Positions 1-11,357 of a stretch of DNA of 64,000 nucleotides are shown piece after piece. Location: assembly GCF_016920785.2 (NCBI RefSeq), contig NW_024609880.1:54254121-54318120 (forward strand), written 5' to 3'. Under the pieces are notes generated by a model. The model worked only from the letters and a program-made list of their open reading frames with translations, searched no databases and had not been told where the DNA came from. The first letter of the stretch is position 1; each line of letters starts with the position of its first letter. Origin of the DNA: Ixodes scapularis (lineage: Eukaryota > Arthropoda > Arachnida > Ixodida > Ixodidae). Both the position numbers and the translations under genes were made by a program.

Positions 1-655
1 TTTTCGAGACGGCGAAAGCGATCTATGAAAACTCCCTAATGGAGAGTTTTAGAGAACCGTTATTGCATTTCCGATCGGTCGAACCGCGTCCCGGTTGAGT
101 TCTTGGTGTTTTTCTAGTTTTTATTTAGCAAGATTTTTCTTAACACCTTACGTGCGATTCCTCAACTGCGCAAAGGCGATTCATTCTGCTCATATTTCCA
201 GACTTTTCCTTCTTTTGATGTGGGTGGAATTGCATTGTTGTGCTCGAAGCTAGGACAGATTTCCGGCACGTCGTTTGGCGATGGCATCGAGACGCTGCTG
301 GACCGATTGGAGGTCAAAACGGTTCCCCAAAAGTCGCGGTCACACTGCGAATAGCTCATACAAAAGTAAGTTAGCAGACGCTGTCTAACGCCCGAATTCA
401 AGAACGCTCCTTCGCGCTTCATTTCGCGTGCTTCAATTCCCCTTGTACGACGTCCTGTGACACCGGTCGTACACAAGCTGTACGCGTACTTTTTTGAAGC
501 ATGCGTACATGATGCAAACATGCCCGAAACATGCGTAAGGCATCTCCGCAGTTAATTCTGTCATCATGTCTGCGGACTGTGTCTTGTAAGCTGCACCAGC
601 AGTGCGACATGGAGCTTAAAACTCCCTCCTCTGAGATCGCGGGTGTCGTATATAC
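1..655 (-). other. Intron 3 (start) of the TGF-beta family gene
   Basis: On the minus strand this follows the exon 3 donor (AAAG|GTATAT at 657-650) and runs off the window. I see no exon, RNA gene or clear mobile element in it. The segment near 40-60 (AGAGTTTTAGAGAACC) resembles the end of the small MITE at 61.3 kb, but one end alone is weak evidence. The mature ligand exon(s) must lie beyond position 1. Confidence 0.6.
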
Positions 656-934
656 CTTTGCGGTTCGACCTGATGGGCTTGAGGAACTGAAATATGGAGA
701 CCGTGACCGGGGGCCGACGGCGCTGGGCCTCGGCCGGGTCCAGGAAGTTGTGCGCGCCGGGCTGGAGCGGCGGCGGGGCGGCCCTGGGGTCCGGCAGCCG
801 GTACAGACGCAGCTTGGCCGACACCAGCGTGATCTCGGTGCCCGCCGACGGACGCGGGAACGTCACGTCGTAGTGGAGCCTAAGGTGTCCCGGCACGTTC
901 CACGCCGACAAGTCCGTGTTGTTGGGCAGCGAGC
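656..934 (-). CDS. Exon 3, TGF-beta family propeptide (middle part)
   Basis: This exon encodes part of the latency propeptide of a secreted TGF-beta superfamily ligand. About 92 codons carry the beta-strand pattern of the TGF-beta propeptide domain: a LRLHYDVTFPRP strand, then ITLVSAKLRLYRLP, then VTVSIFQFLKPI. The acceptor is CCCCGCAG|GC at 942-933 and the donor is CAAAG|GTATAT at 660-650. The incoming phase is 1: the exon's first two bases (GC) complete a cysteine codon begun by the last T of exon 2, giving a continuous FYPSC-SLPNNTDLSAW. The exon ends in phase 1 again. One N-glycosylation site (NNT) lies near its start. The furin site and cysteine-knot ligand are absent, so subfamily (activin/dawdle, maverick or myoglianin type) cannot be decided. 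The matching phases and domain pattern make a real exon very likely. Confidence 0.85.
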
Positions 935-1239
935 CTGCGGGGACCGCCAGCTGCAGTATTCACCCGGAACAGAACACTGACACTCTCCAAGATGGGCCCT
1001 CCTATAGAGGGACCGAGCACGTTTCGGAGTAACCGCGCTTCACCTCTTGGGAATCGAGCCTCTGCGGTCCGTCAGCCAATGAATGTCCTTCCGGAGCATT
1101 GGTTGTTTGTTGAAGCAAAACACCAGGTTCCATAATCCGGCACCGACTACTTTAAATCGAGGAATGAATAGGATGCAGGATGTGCATTGGGCAACCTCGA
1201 GATCACAATCCTCTCTTGCACACGTTATAAAAACAAAAT

Positions 1240-1972
1240 GCAATTACAATTATTCTTGGTTAAAAAGTAACAAATTAGATTACTTCGTTACTCGAGAGAA
1301 AAAGTAGTTGGCCTTTACTTGAAGTTTCGATTACTTCAGATTTTCCAAACGACATTCGTTTCAGCCGGTTTGAAAATGGATATTTACTTCTGTTCAATAT
1401 TGGAATAAAATCACCGAATTATAGGCTACTTATCTTCTTAATCCAGCAATTCTTTTTTTTTTTTTTTACATTTTTCTTGTCGGTGATTTGGTTCAATGCT
1501 TTCTTGGCAGGAAACTTGCAGAAACAAAGGGCGCCATTAGGAAAGAGATGGACCATAATAACTGTTACAAAAAGTAATTGTAGTACTTCAAAACGTAATC
1601 CGATTACCATTGTGATTGTCTCCTACTAGGAGTAATCAAATGATTACAAACCTGCTGCGAAAAGTAATCGATTAGAAGTAGTTTGACCGCTCGTAATGAT
1701 GCGGTACTTCAAAACGTAATCAGATTACTATTGCGATTGTCTCCTACCAGGGGCCCTAATCTGGACAGTTGGCGGAAAAGTCGGCGAGAAATTCGGCGGC
1801 TATGATTGGCCGGTGCCAAGGTCAAGTGTGGCGTTGGCCAATCGCGGCCGCCAGATTTCTCGCTGTCGTTTTCGCCAAGCGTCCAGCTTAGGGCCCCAGG
1901 AGTAATCAAATGTTTGCAATCCTACTGCTAGAAGTAATCGATTCCAAGTAATTTGACCGCTCGACATGAGTA
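1240..1972. repeat. GTAATC-rich repeat with a 121-bp tandem duplication
   Basis: Many copies of GTAATC / GATTAC are spread over this stretch. A 121-bp unit beginning TACTTCAAAACGTAATC occurs at 1584-1704 and again from 1705 to about 1972. The second copy is interrupted by a 148-bp fold-back element. The composition resembles the ends of the hAT element at 61.6 kb, but I could not find matching terminal inverted repeats or a target duplication, so the family is unresolved. Confidence 0.6.
1750..1897. mobile_element. Fold-back MITE inserted in the tandem repeat
   Basis: Nearly the whole 148 bp is an imperfect palindrome. The left arm begins GGGGCCCTAATCTGGAC; the right arm, read in reverse complement, begins GGGGCCCTAAGCTGGAC. 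Similarity continues inward past GCGAGAAAT to GATTGGCC. The uninterrupted copy of the host repeat (unit at 1584) shows the empty site CTACTAGGAG, so the insertion point is fixed to within 3 bp. A 3-bp AGG duplication is possible. It has no coding capacity. Confidence 0.8.
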
Positions 1973-2013
1973 GGGTACAAGTCCGAGGCACGGCCACCGG
2001 TGCCCTCGCTTAC

Positions 2014-2249
2014 AGGACGGGTAGAAGCTCTGGATGCGCTCCGAGTAGACGGTCCGGGCCGTGGTGAGCTCCCCACCGGCGGCCGCGGTGGCCAGGGTTT
2101 TGGCGGGCGGGATGCGCACGATCTGCTCGACCAGGCGCAGTGTGCTGTTGTTGAAGGACGTGGACGCGTTGGCGGGACTCGCCGGGTTCCGGATGCCCAG
2201 CCGGTCCAAGATCTGGGCGCGGATCAGCATCAGCTGCTGCTGCTTCTTC
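2014..2249 (-). CDS. Exon 2, TGF-beta family propeptide (N-terminal helix)
   Basis: A 236-bp exon made of 1 + 78 codons + 1 base. The acceptor is CCAAGCAG|G (ending 2250) and the donor TCCT|GTAAGC (2014/2013). Its first G completes an AGG arginine codon whose AG comes from exon 1, so exon 1 ...YEIRH-R joins KKQQQLMLIRAQILDRLG without a frame break. The segment LIRAQILDRLGI matches the amphipathic straitjacket helix that opens the TGF-beta propeptide (in known family members an I..QIL.KL pattern). Two N-linked sites (NAS, NNS) follow. The exon ends ERIQSFYPS plus the first base of a cysteine codon. A conserved Cys-containing FYPSC leading into the propeptide body is a useful subfamily marker, but I cannot assign it with certainty. 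The polypyrimidine stretch before the acceptor is weak. Confidence 0.87.
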
Positions 2250-2869
2250 CTGCTTGGAGGCGCCACACACCGCCAGGGGGCCGAAGTCACCTTAAGGGAG
2301 GACACTACCTAGGAGGACCAACTTTGGAACCCCTAGCTTCGAATGAATAAACTGCGTGTCACGATAAAGGTCGCAGAAGAAAAAAAAAGTTTCAGCTTTG
2401 TGCATTAATTGAGAAGACTGTAACAGGGCTTGGATTTGGGGATAGTTGGTTTGATATTATGAGATATGCTGAGCTGCGAAAATACGCCGAACAAACACGT
2501 AAGGTATAGTTCAGTTTGTTCAGGGGCAGAGCCAACATTGCTTAGTTAGTCTAGCGTTGGAAGAATAACACGATGTTTATCATCTTTGTTCGCCAGATAC
2601 AAAGTAAAATGTCTAAAAAGTGCGCCTGTAAAAGGGATTTTGTAAAAAACCTCATTCGTTTTTATAACATTTTTCCGCACTATCCATCAAGGTGACCTTG
2701 GCAAAGTATTGATGTTTATATTTTTTATTAGAGATATCAACAAAGTAAAAAAAAGAACATATCTATAGGCATATTTCTAACTAAATTTCAGTCAAGAAAA
2801 ACGATGAATAAGCCTTAGATTTAGCCCATTGTTCAACGCTTTCATGTAGCACCGTGGCCACCGAAAATA

Positions 2870-3310
2870 ATAAGCAGGGTGGATAAAAAATAGTAATTTC
2901 TGTAAAACAAAGATTGAAACCGGATAATAAATCCGATTTGAAAAAAAAAAAATCGGATTTATTTCATTTAAATTACCTTAGTGAGAAGTAGTGACTATCA
3001 ATACAAGCGTAAAACATGTATGGCAGATTATGATTGATCAATCCGCCCGATCACGGATAACACTGCAAAATAAAGATTATAGTGATATTAAGCTTCGGTT
3101 TAATAAGCAACTTTTTCTTTTGGTGTAAACAAGGACAGTGTCTAGAACAAAAGCACCTTGATAGTTTTAGTTAGGTGTAGCTAGAAAGCTCTAGTTGCGT
3201 TTTGTTCCGCCTTCTGATTTGTTTGCAATGCCATTACGTAACTAACAAATGAAGTTGAAGGTAGAGAGAAAGCACAATGCTCCGATTTACTCAGAAGAGC
3301 ACTGCTTTTT
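2870..3310 (+). repeat. Dispersed repeat family B, copy 1
   Basis: AT-rich repeat with a conserved core GATTGATCAATCCGCCCGAT (3032-3051), followed by a CAAAATAAAGATTA block and, further on, AGAACAAAAGCA. The same core and order occur at about 45.05 kb (+) and, reversed, at about 20.67 kb. The ATCCGATTT / AAATCGGATTT pair at 2928-2965 is a short inverted repeat. Ends are not resolved and nothing is coding. Confidence 0.5.
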
Positions 3311-3730
3311 TTTTTTAGGTCATATCTTGTAAAAGACGCGCTCGCAGCGCAACGCTAGCTCCTAGCGCGAGCACTCGTACCCTTGGGTAACCTACGGGCC
3401 ACGGCTCGCGAGAGGTATTCGCTGGGCCGCGCTGTCGAGGTGTGCCGCTCTATGCTGAATTAGCTGCGCAATTTAGTTTCGTAGACCTTCTATACTATAC
3501 GCCGGGTTGATCTTTAGACTGAGCATATAGACAAGGAGAGTGAAGGGAGGAGTTTTAACACAGGGTGTCTTAAATTGACCGGTTCCCGGCGGTTTCTGTC
3601 GTACACTTTATGCTTGAGGGAAGTGTGTCTCACGAGGATTAATTGGACACAAGTATACCGCACCAGCGTTCGGCTGGACCTCGAGGCCTCGCCTATTAAA
3701 ATCAAGTTCCAGTCAAACGTTGACGCAGCA

Positions 3731-3800
3731 CTCCCGACTGACGAAGCGGCTGGCTCCCGACTGACGAAGCGGCTGGCTCCCGACTGACAAAACGGCTGGC
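3731..3800. repeat. 23-bp tandem repeat, three copies
   Basis: The unit CTCCCGACTGACGAAGCGGC plus TGG starts at 3731, 3754 and 3777. The third copy has a few changes. Just downstream, TCCCGCTTCGGGAGTCGGGA forms a small hairpin. The unit resembles the GCTGGCTCCCGAATCACGAAGC segment of the repeat at 29.9 kb. Confidence 0.8.
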
Positions 3801-4153
3801 TCCCGCTTCGGGAGTCGGGAGCCAGCTGCACCCGCCGGCGTTCGGCTGCCACCACGCAGGTGGCTCCCAGATGAAGTGCCGGCCTAGGGACGTCAAATAG
3901 CGCGCCTCCATTAGCTTCCGCTGCTCTGAAAATCCTCCACTAGAAACGCGCATGCGCAGTACTAGTGCCACTCTTGCGTATAGCGTAGCGGGAGATGTAA
4001 AACGATCTAGTAAAACTTTAGTGATGTTACAGATTCTTCGGGGCCAGATAAAAAAACGAAACCATGTTTTTCGGATTGCATTTAACAAACTGCGCATCGC
4101 AGAAAGGCGGAACTCCGCGTGAATGCGACGCTAGCAATGATGATGTACACAGT

Positions 4154-4870
4154 TATTATGGCGTAGTCAAAAAAGGGGAAGTGTTTCGGGGGGGGGGGGG
4201 GGGGGGCGAGTTTGGGGCTCAAAACACTAACCAAAGGTCACCGCCTCGTGCTAGCCGCCAATGCTGGACCCCCCCCCCCCCCCCCCCCCCCCTTATTTCC
4301 CTCCCCACCTTCCGGCTACCTAGAATTGGCTACTACGCTTCTCCGGACTCTCGCCCACCCTACGTCACCTGACCTCACCTCTCCTCTATTTCTACCTCTA
4401 TCACCCCTTAAACCTCCCCGCTTTTCTCCCCACGCCCCGATTCCCCTGAGAGCCAGTGAGAGATGCGCCTTGTGCGCGTACACGATTGGTTCTCACTTTA
4501 CCCGCCTACCCCCCCCCCCCCCCCCTATTATGGCGTAGTCAAAAAAGGGGAAGTGTTTCGGGGGGGGGGGGGGGGCGAGTTTGGGGCTCAAAACACTAAC
4601 CAAAGGTCACCGCCTCGTGCTAGCCGCCAATGCTGGACCCCCCCCCCCCCCCCCTTATTTCCCTCCCCACCTTCCGGCTACCTAGAATTGGCTACTACGC
4701 TTCTCCGGACTCTCGCCCACCCTACGTCACCTGACCTCACCTCTCCTCTATTTCTACCTCTATCACCCCTTAAACCTCCCCGCTTTTCTCCCCACGCCCC
4801 GATTCCCCTGAGAGCCAGTGAGAGATGCGCCTTGTGCGCGTACACGATTGGTTCTCACTTTACCCGCCTA

Positions 4871-4898
<28 letters not shown>
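4154..4898. repeat. 372-bp tandem duplication with long G and C runs
   Basis: Two near-identical units start at 4154 and 4526 with TATTATGGCGTAGTCAAAAA. Each holds a G run (4190-4206; 4560-4575), a C run (4270-4292; 4638-4654) and a terminal C run (4510-4525; 4871-4899). Apart from homopolymer lengths the two units look almost identical by eye, so the duplication is recent, or is an assembly product. Open frames across it (proline/glycine rich) are artefacts of the runs. Confidence 0.9.
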
Positions 4899-4899
<1 letters not shown>

Positions 4900-4902
<3 letters not shown>

Positions 4903-7900
4903 TTGGCAAGGAGGTTGGAAGGGCTATGGGCCACGGTGTAAACTTCCGATTCTGGCGAAATTCAATGTCACAACCGCGTTATTGGTAATTTGGGGCTTGA
5001 GTGAGGAGGAAAGGAAACATGGGTCTTCATTATTTTGTTTTTGAAAAAGTGAGAGACTAAAACAAAAACGGATTCCTGTTCTGTGTTCCACGAACATTCA
5101 AGATTGATTCGTCACTGTTCAGAAGGAAAAAAAAAACGATTGGGAAATTAATCTGCATTTTTGAAGATATAAACGTATTGTTTCTTAATAAAAATATATT
5201 TATCATTTCCCGACAACTCTTTCATGCTATTTAAACAAATGTAAACGACGGGTCTTTCCATCCGCGGATATAAAGGTCCCCGCTAACCTTTTTGATCCTT
5301 CTCACAACGAAAAGGCCAGCGATCCACGTGAACGCTCGCTAACGGTCTTGAGGCTGTCTCCAATGAGGTGTTCACTCATTTCGTTCCGAAGGGTTCGCGT
5401 GACACGACAGCTGGGAACCACGGAGTCGTCTGTGTCTATCCGCTTCTATGCAGGCATCGACTGCAGTCGGCGTCTGGACGAGGCGACGCGTGCACGTCGA
5501 GGCTCGGGTGTCTTAATAATGGTCTTCTATTTTTTCATGCGGAAACTCCGACCGACGCTGTGACGTCAAAGTGACGTCATTCGCGTGCCCCCCCAACGCG
5601 TAATGTTACAATGGATGTGTCTTGTCGGTCCGCTCTTGACTTCCCGGCGCGGCAGTCGGCGTGCCTCTTCCCAACTAAGCGCCCTCTTCATGAATTGAGA
5701 AGGGGTCCGCCCAGCAGGAAGCATAGAGGGTCCGCACGCGGAAGGGGCAATGTCGTCCGCCTTTTTGCGCGTAACTCACGATGCGGCCGCGAGAAGGTTT
5801 CACGACCGCCTCCGCGTGAATGCCTGCTCGGCGTTCAACTGTCGAAGGCAAAATTGGAAAAATCTCTTTTAGTCCAACGAGATTCGGTCTGTCATGGGTA
5901 CTTGTGTGCTCTTGACAGATGTTGTGTAAAAACCACCGTGGCCGTTCGTTCTGTGTGGCCGTTTCATATACACCAACAAGCGGCCGTGAAGTGACACCGC
6001 TGCGGTTGCGCGGCTGTCGTCTCGAAGCATGCACAGTCGGATCCCTTCACACCAATCTCGTTTCCGCGCAGTACGCGGATTCGTTTGTCAACACCGTGTT
6101 GGTCTATACACAAGATTTTTCTATGCTGAAGGAAAAGGCTTTTATATTTTTGTTTTGTTTTCTTGTGTGAATTATTAGCTCTTTGTGGCCATATCACTCG
6201 CGTAGGGGAGGTTGACGAAAGATGTCTTCCAGTCGAGTTGTGGATGTGCAGAACGTGTCTTGGAGTGCTGTGGTGCCTCTATTCATTGTCGAAATGCGCG
6301 AGAAGCGCACGTATAAAGGTTGGCGCTAATGCAATTCTAAACACTTTTTAAAATATTCTTTGCGAACCTTAAAACGATTTGTTTTCGACTGGCATCCAAC
6401 AATGCTGAAAAAAAAAATGAAAAAAGGAGCTTAAAAAAAAAAAAAACCTTGAGTTAGCGATTGTTTTCAAATTGTACACCATATAAGCTAGATTAAAAAC
6501 CGTTATGAATGTTGCTTTTAGCTTAACATTTTGCACACTTTTATCTAGTGCACCTCAGAATTCTTTCCGTTATGTCTCGCAGCACATACGAGAAAGTTAT
6601 CTCGATCATCGCCACGGATGAATTTACCTTCGTTCTTTTAAATGGTAGGGTCACTGCAAAAGTCTCGAGGCAGTCGTCACTGATTGAATATATTTTTCTT
6701 TAAACTATTACATCTTTTTGAGGTATTCTTTCTAACATTTCACAGCATGACCCACTGTTCTAAAACAACCCCGGAAGCACTGGCGCCATTGGGTATCATG
6801 CTCTGTATCCAAGTGCACTTGGTAAGCTGGGACAGCATCTTCAGCGGCTTGAAATCGCGTTCCGCGGGGATTTGATATTCCCCATCGAAAACGTAAATTC
6901 GAATTTCAAATGTACTTATTGAAAGGAATCTCCCTAATCGCTTGCCTACTAGCATCAAGAAAATAAATAAGTTGCATGACGTGAGGTCTCGATTGTGTTG
7001 TGGATCGGTGATCGATTCCACTGCAGTGCCTTCGACAGATTAGCGTTTCATGTTGGAAGAGTGGGCTCATGAATTGTCGTGGCACAGCTGGATTTCTCTC
7101 ACGTCAGATCTTGGGCGCCTCTCCTGGTTTTCTCGAGGACTGCTGCAGCATGCAGTAGCCATGCTTTATCTTTTTTTTAGAGCAACCGTGGTCACGTGTC
7201 AAATGGTTGGCAAGAAGGTTGCCACCATCTTTTTTCCAACATTTCTTGGTTTCAAGATATTCGGAAATGGAACCTGTTGTGAGAAGACCCAGGCGGATGG
7301 CCGGCATTTTGTTTCGGAATCGCAAGGCATATCCAAGTTTAGTTGCCCATTACCATGTCGGCTACACTACTGTGTACTCACAACTTCGGAATCTCTGCGT
7401 CACCTTTTGTCACCCTTTTACCAGTGCCTGTTTTTGAGCTTGCGCCAAATTGTGCGGCACCTTGGCGAGGTTAAACTTTCCTCAGACGAAGATGTTCGTG
7501 AAAGATCGGCGAAACACTTCGTGAACTAATTTTCAAGGTCCCCTCAATAGCACCGTAACTCAATCGAAGGCCCTCTTTAACGAGTTTCTCCACAGCATCG
7601 AGGTTCTCAACATCAGTTATTTTGATTGTGTAAAGTCTGTGTAGTTTGTTTTACCATGATGAATCACGACTTCTGAAACATTTTTGCAAATACACTGAAC
7701 TAGTAAGTTGTTGCATCTGGCAATGCAATGTCCATAAAGGCGCGTGACAACCGTTCCAGTGATTTCGACTTATTTCAATTGCTTCTGAAATTGCAAAGCT
7801 TCATTGCTTTAAAATCCCGTATCTCAGCTTCATGGCCAAGGTCGGACGAAGGGACAAGTCGTCATATTTTGCCGAAGTCCGCGGCTAACAGTAGGTGACG

Positions 7901-9100
7901 TTCTGGTAGCCGTTGAAGTGCTAGTTTTGCCAGGAAAGCCTAACGTTGTGACACAACTGATTTCTGCCTCCATTTTTTCTATTTGCCATATCCAAAAACC
8001 TTTGCTGTGACCCTATGAAAAAAAAAATGATATGTACAAATTTATGGGTTTGACTAAGGACCTTATTGCGGTAATGCCTTGAGTCCGTTGTTTTTTGCGC
8101 CTTACACTATGCTTCACCGCGGTAGTTGCAATTGACTCGCACGGATCTGTTGCAGCTGTTCTGCACATATAGTTTAGAACAACGAGCGATGAGTAGACTC
8201 AGCACCAGCGGAGAAGGACGACTAGGTCATTGACCAGCCAATCACAGCTACCTCATTGGCGGAACCAGCAAACCGATAAAAGGCCACTGCACTAGACAGA
8301 TTTTCTGCTTCGTCACTTCTGCACCGGACGATGGTTTCATGAATCTATGTGCCCTCGATTCAACCCAGAAACACCGGAAGATTGGTCATTGGCCAGTCAC
8401 CGCTCCATTTGCGAAATGAAAAGACTTTGCGTACTAAAAGAGGCAGACCTTTCCGGAAGATCGCGCGAGATCCCACGCCCATCCCACGTTGCACTACGAA
8501 GGGAAGGGAATTGTGGGGCGGATCCGACGTGCGCTCGGGTCGACTCGAACGCTTCGTTAGCTTGGATGCGGCACTCTTCGTTCTCACTAATCGTTGCGAG
8601 CTCGGAAGATACAAAAATAATTCAAACACAAAACGAGGTAATCGCATACACTGTTTTGCTTTCCTTCCGTCTCCTTTGCGTTCTGGTTCACAACACGTTA
8701 AACTGACTCTTCTACTCCTGGGTGATCTTTCACGCCCCGTATACACTGCACGACAGTGTTAGCGCGAACAAGCGATCGCCGTGTTTTCCAGGCATTCTCC
8801 TAAGCCTGAGAGCTGTCATCAAAACTATATTATTAAGGTGGAAAGAGCTGAGTTAGTGCGGTAACCGAAACGGTAAAACTTTGTGCCTGACAATGCAATT
8901 TCGAAGTGAAATAAAAAAAAAAAAAAAACAAAAAAAAAAACGCCGACGTTGTGTTTGCGCTAACAGTGTCGCGAAGTATATATCTGATCGTCACAATGCG
9001 TCAAGCAGACGGCGGGGGCGCCACAAAATTTCGGAACGGACTGTTATAGACTTGTGCAGCGACTCGGACAGACCGAGCGCGAGAATCGCGCTCTAAGTTC
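4900..9100. other. Intronic DNA with no recognised feature
   Basis: I found no exon-like frame, RNA gene or element with clear ends. Moderately GC-rich patches lie at 5330-5560, 5650-6060 and 8340-8600. They carry 115-160 codon frames on one or both strands but no family signature. Single-base runs (A9-A16 near 6410-6450 and 8910-8940) are scattered. These patches may be old transposon interiors; that is inference. Confidence 0.4.
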
Positions 9101-9560
9101 AAAGATGCTCTTGGCTGGGCTTCCCTCCGGCCGAGTCGGCAAAGGACCGTCTGGAGGACGTGTCACCACTTGCTAAGGGGACTCGCCATCGAGCCCTTGG
9201 GGAGGCCCTCGCGACTGGCGTCGGGCCAGCCGCGCCTTGTGTGCGGCACTATGGTTGCCAGCCCTGTCTGGCTCCGCCCACGTCCAATGCGTGAACCGCG
9301 ACGCCCTCTGAGGTGAACCCCCGGCTCGACTCGGGGGAAAGGCGACGCGGCGCTCGAGACTGCACGACGCCACGAGGCGGTATCTTCCGAGAGGGGCCCC
9401 TCGTCTGTGCAGCGGGGCCTCCCATCGCTCATGGAGGCCCGCTGCGGAATGCGCCGTCGGTGGCGGAGAAGGGACGGAGTCGCTCCTTGCTTCCCCCGGA
9501 TGACGCCTTCTCTGCACTCTGGGAGCGCGTTTCCCCCGTTAGGATCGTGAGGCGGGAAAG
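9100..9560. other. GC-rich island inside intron 1, unidentified
   Basis: A sharply bounded GC-rich block in AT-rich surroundings. It contains small hairpins (for example GAGGGGCCCCTC near 9393 and GCAGCGGGGCCTCCC paired with GGAGGCCCGCTGC near 9409-9450). Frames on both strands are arginine/proline rich without a recognisable domain. It could be a repeat, an alternative promoter or an unrecognised ncRNA; sequence alone does not decide. Confidence 0.35.
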
Positions 9561-9904
9561 TGGGTCCCGCTGCATACGCGAATTAGCCGGTTTATCAAAT
9601 GCGTATTATTTCCGAAAAAAAGAAAAAAAGAAAAAAAAAAAAAAAGTCAGTCTACATTTTACAGACTTGAGCGCATTCACGCAATCTCCGACGTGCCCCT
9701 TCGAGAATCTGTACTACCAAGACGGATCCGCCATCTTATACAGTGCACGAACGCCTCGCTTGGCCAACCCCCTTCGTCGGAAAGTGTTTTTTTTTTTTTT
9801 TTTTTCGATTTTTGTGGATCAATTGTGCATTAACGAAGAAGGCATGCCTTTTCGAAATATTAACATGAGCTTGCATACCGATGCGTTTGCGTAAAGCTCT
9901 AGAG

Positions 9905-11055
9905 CCAAAAAGCAACAAGAAGGCTGGCTCCTCTTTTTTAATTTTTGTAAATGACGTAACCCAGGGAATTGCCTCGCAAATAAGACTGTCCGCTGACGAT
10001 TGTATTTTGTACCGTGAAATTAATTCAGACTCTGATGTATCGGCTCTTCAAGATGATTTTGACAGAATTTGTTTGTGGTGTTCACAATGGCAAATGACTG
10101 AATAGCTCAAATTGCTGTCATGTAAGGTTCACAAGAAAACGCAGCGTTCTCCAGTCAACGTACACTTTACACGGAGAAACTTTACTCGTTAAAAAAGAAG
10201 CTGAATATCTGGGAGTACTTTTTTTTTCTGATGACTTGAGGTGGGTTTCACATGTGAACTGCATAACAGAGAAAGCTTGTAGAACGCTGGGTTTTCTAAG
10301 GAGAAACTTCTCGCGCGCTCCACCATCCCTCAAACAGACTCTTTTTTTTTTTTTTTGTCTTGTGTGAAGGCCATTCTCGAGTATGCTTGCGTTGTATGGG
10401 ATACATCTCAACAGTATCTCGTTGATAAAATTAAAAGAATTCAAAACCGTGCCGCTAGGTTTGTGACAAATAATTACAACCTTCGTATCAGTGCCTCCGC
10501 AATAAAAAAGGATTTACAATGGGAATCGCTTGCAGTTAGGCGTAAGTGTTTGCGCCTAAAATGTTTTCACTGTATTTCTTATGGTTTATCCAAAATTGAA
10601 AGATCACATTACCTGTTTGAGCCATTTTATGTATCGCGCAGAGTAGATCATGACCAGAAAGTTCGGGAATACACGCCAAAGTCGGATTTGTTTCGTAACT
10701 CTTTCTTCCCACGAACGATAAAAGAATGGAACAGCTTGCCAAGCGAGATTGTTGCCTTGCAAAGTCCAGATTCGTTTTTTTTTTTCTTTCGCAAGTCCAG
10801 CACTGTCTGTGATCAATATATTTGAGTGTAAATATATTATTAACGCATTCGTGTTTTTTTTTTTTTTTTTCATGCAGACTAAAGTTCTTTTTTTTCTATG
10901 TAAGTATGTTTATATGCGTGTGCGAGTTTTGTATATTACTTTGCGTACTTATATGTCTTGATAACCTATGGTGTGTTAAGAAATCCATTTTTTGCTATTG
11001 TGACTCCCCCTACTGTAATGCCCTTCGAAGCAATGTAAGTAATAAAAAGAAAACG
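9905..11055 (+). mobile_element. LINE 3' fragment (jockey/CR1-like reverse transcriptase end)
   Basis: 5'-truncated non-LTR retrotransposon. The palm of a reverse transcriptase is visible at 9925-10105: FLIFVNDVTQGIASQIRL followed by the catalytic ADD (9992-10000) and a WC..WQM segment. After frameshifts, the thumb and C-terminal region continue to about 10790 (VKAILEYACVVWD, IKRIQNRAARFV, FFPRTIKEWNSLP). A 3' UTR with TGTAATGCCCTTCGAAGCA and a TAATAAAA tail ends near 11055. Stops, frameshifts and T runs (10340, 10777, 10857) break it, so it is dead. The clade is judged from motif style only. Confidence 0.85.
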
Positions 11056-11357
11056 TATTAAGAATTGCAACTTCGGCTGCAGCGCAATCGGTATCGAGCA
11101 GGCAGAGCTGTCTCGCGAAACGGAGAAAGCGCGCCAACTTCGGCGGCTGCAACGCAACGCCCAGCAGACGAAGAAGTCTTGCAAAACCATTGGGTTATAT
11201 TGCACACTAGGGGTTAAACTGGCGCTAGTGTGCGGTTTCAAAGTGAATGCAGGTAACAATCAGTCTGGAATTGACCTTCGATAGTGCGAAAAGTAAGTGC
11301 ACTTTTTCTCTGCGCTCGATTAAATGAGTAAATATTGGGAATTGTTCTTACGTCCGT

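Larger units (their letters stand above)
935..2013 (-). other. Intron 2 of the TGF-beta family gene
   Basis: A 1,079-bp phase-1 intron between donor TCCT|GTAAGC (2013 downward) and acceptor CCCGCAG (ending 935). It is mostly a GTAATC-rich repeat with a fold-back MITE inside. The first 300 bases next to exon 3 hold nothing I recognise. Confidence 0.8.

Noticed and set aside
531..980. 149-codon plus-strand open frame
   Set aside because: It is the antisense shadow of exon 3; the minus strand has the propeptide signature and splice sites.
2000..2350. 116-codon plus-strand frame rich in Gly and Arg
   Set aside because: Antisense shadow of exon 2, GC-driven.
4463..5044. 193-codon plus-strand frame
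   Set aside because: Created by the duplicated G and C runs; poly-Gly and poly-Pro with no conserved domain.
6740..7530. Frames of 93 and 159 codons considered as a decayed transposase
   Set aside because: No catalytic motif, terminal repeat or family-like block could be found on either strand.
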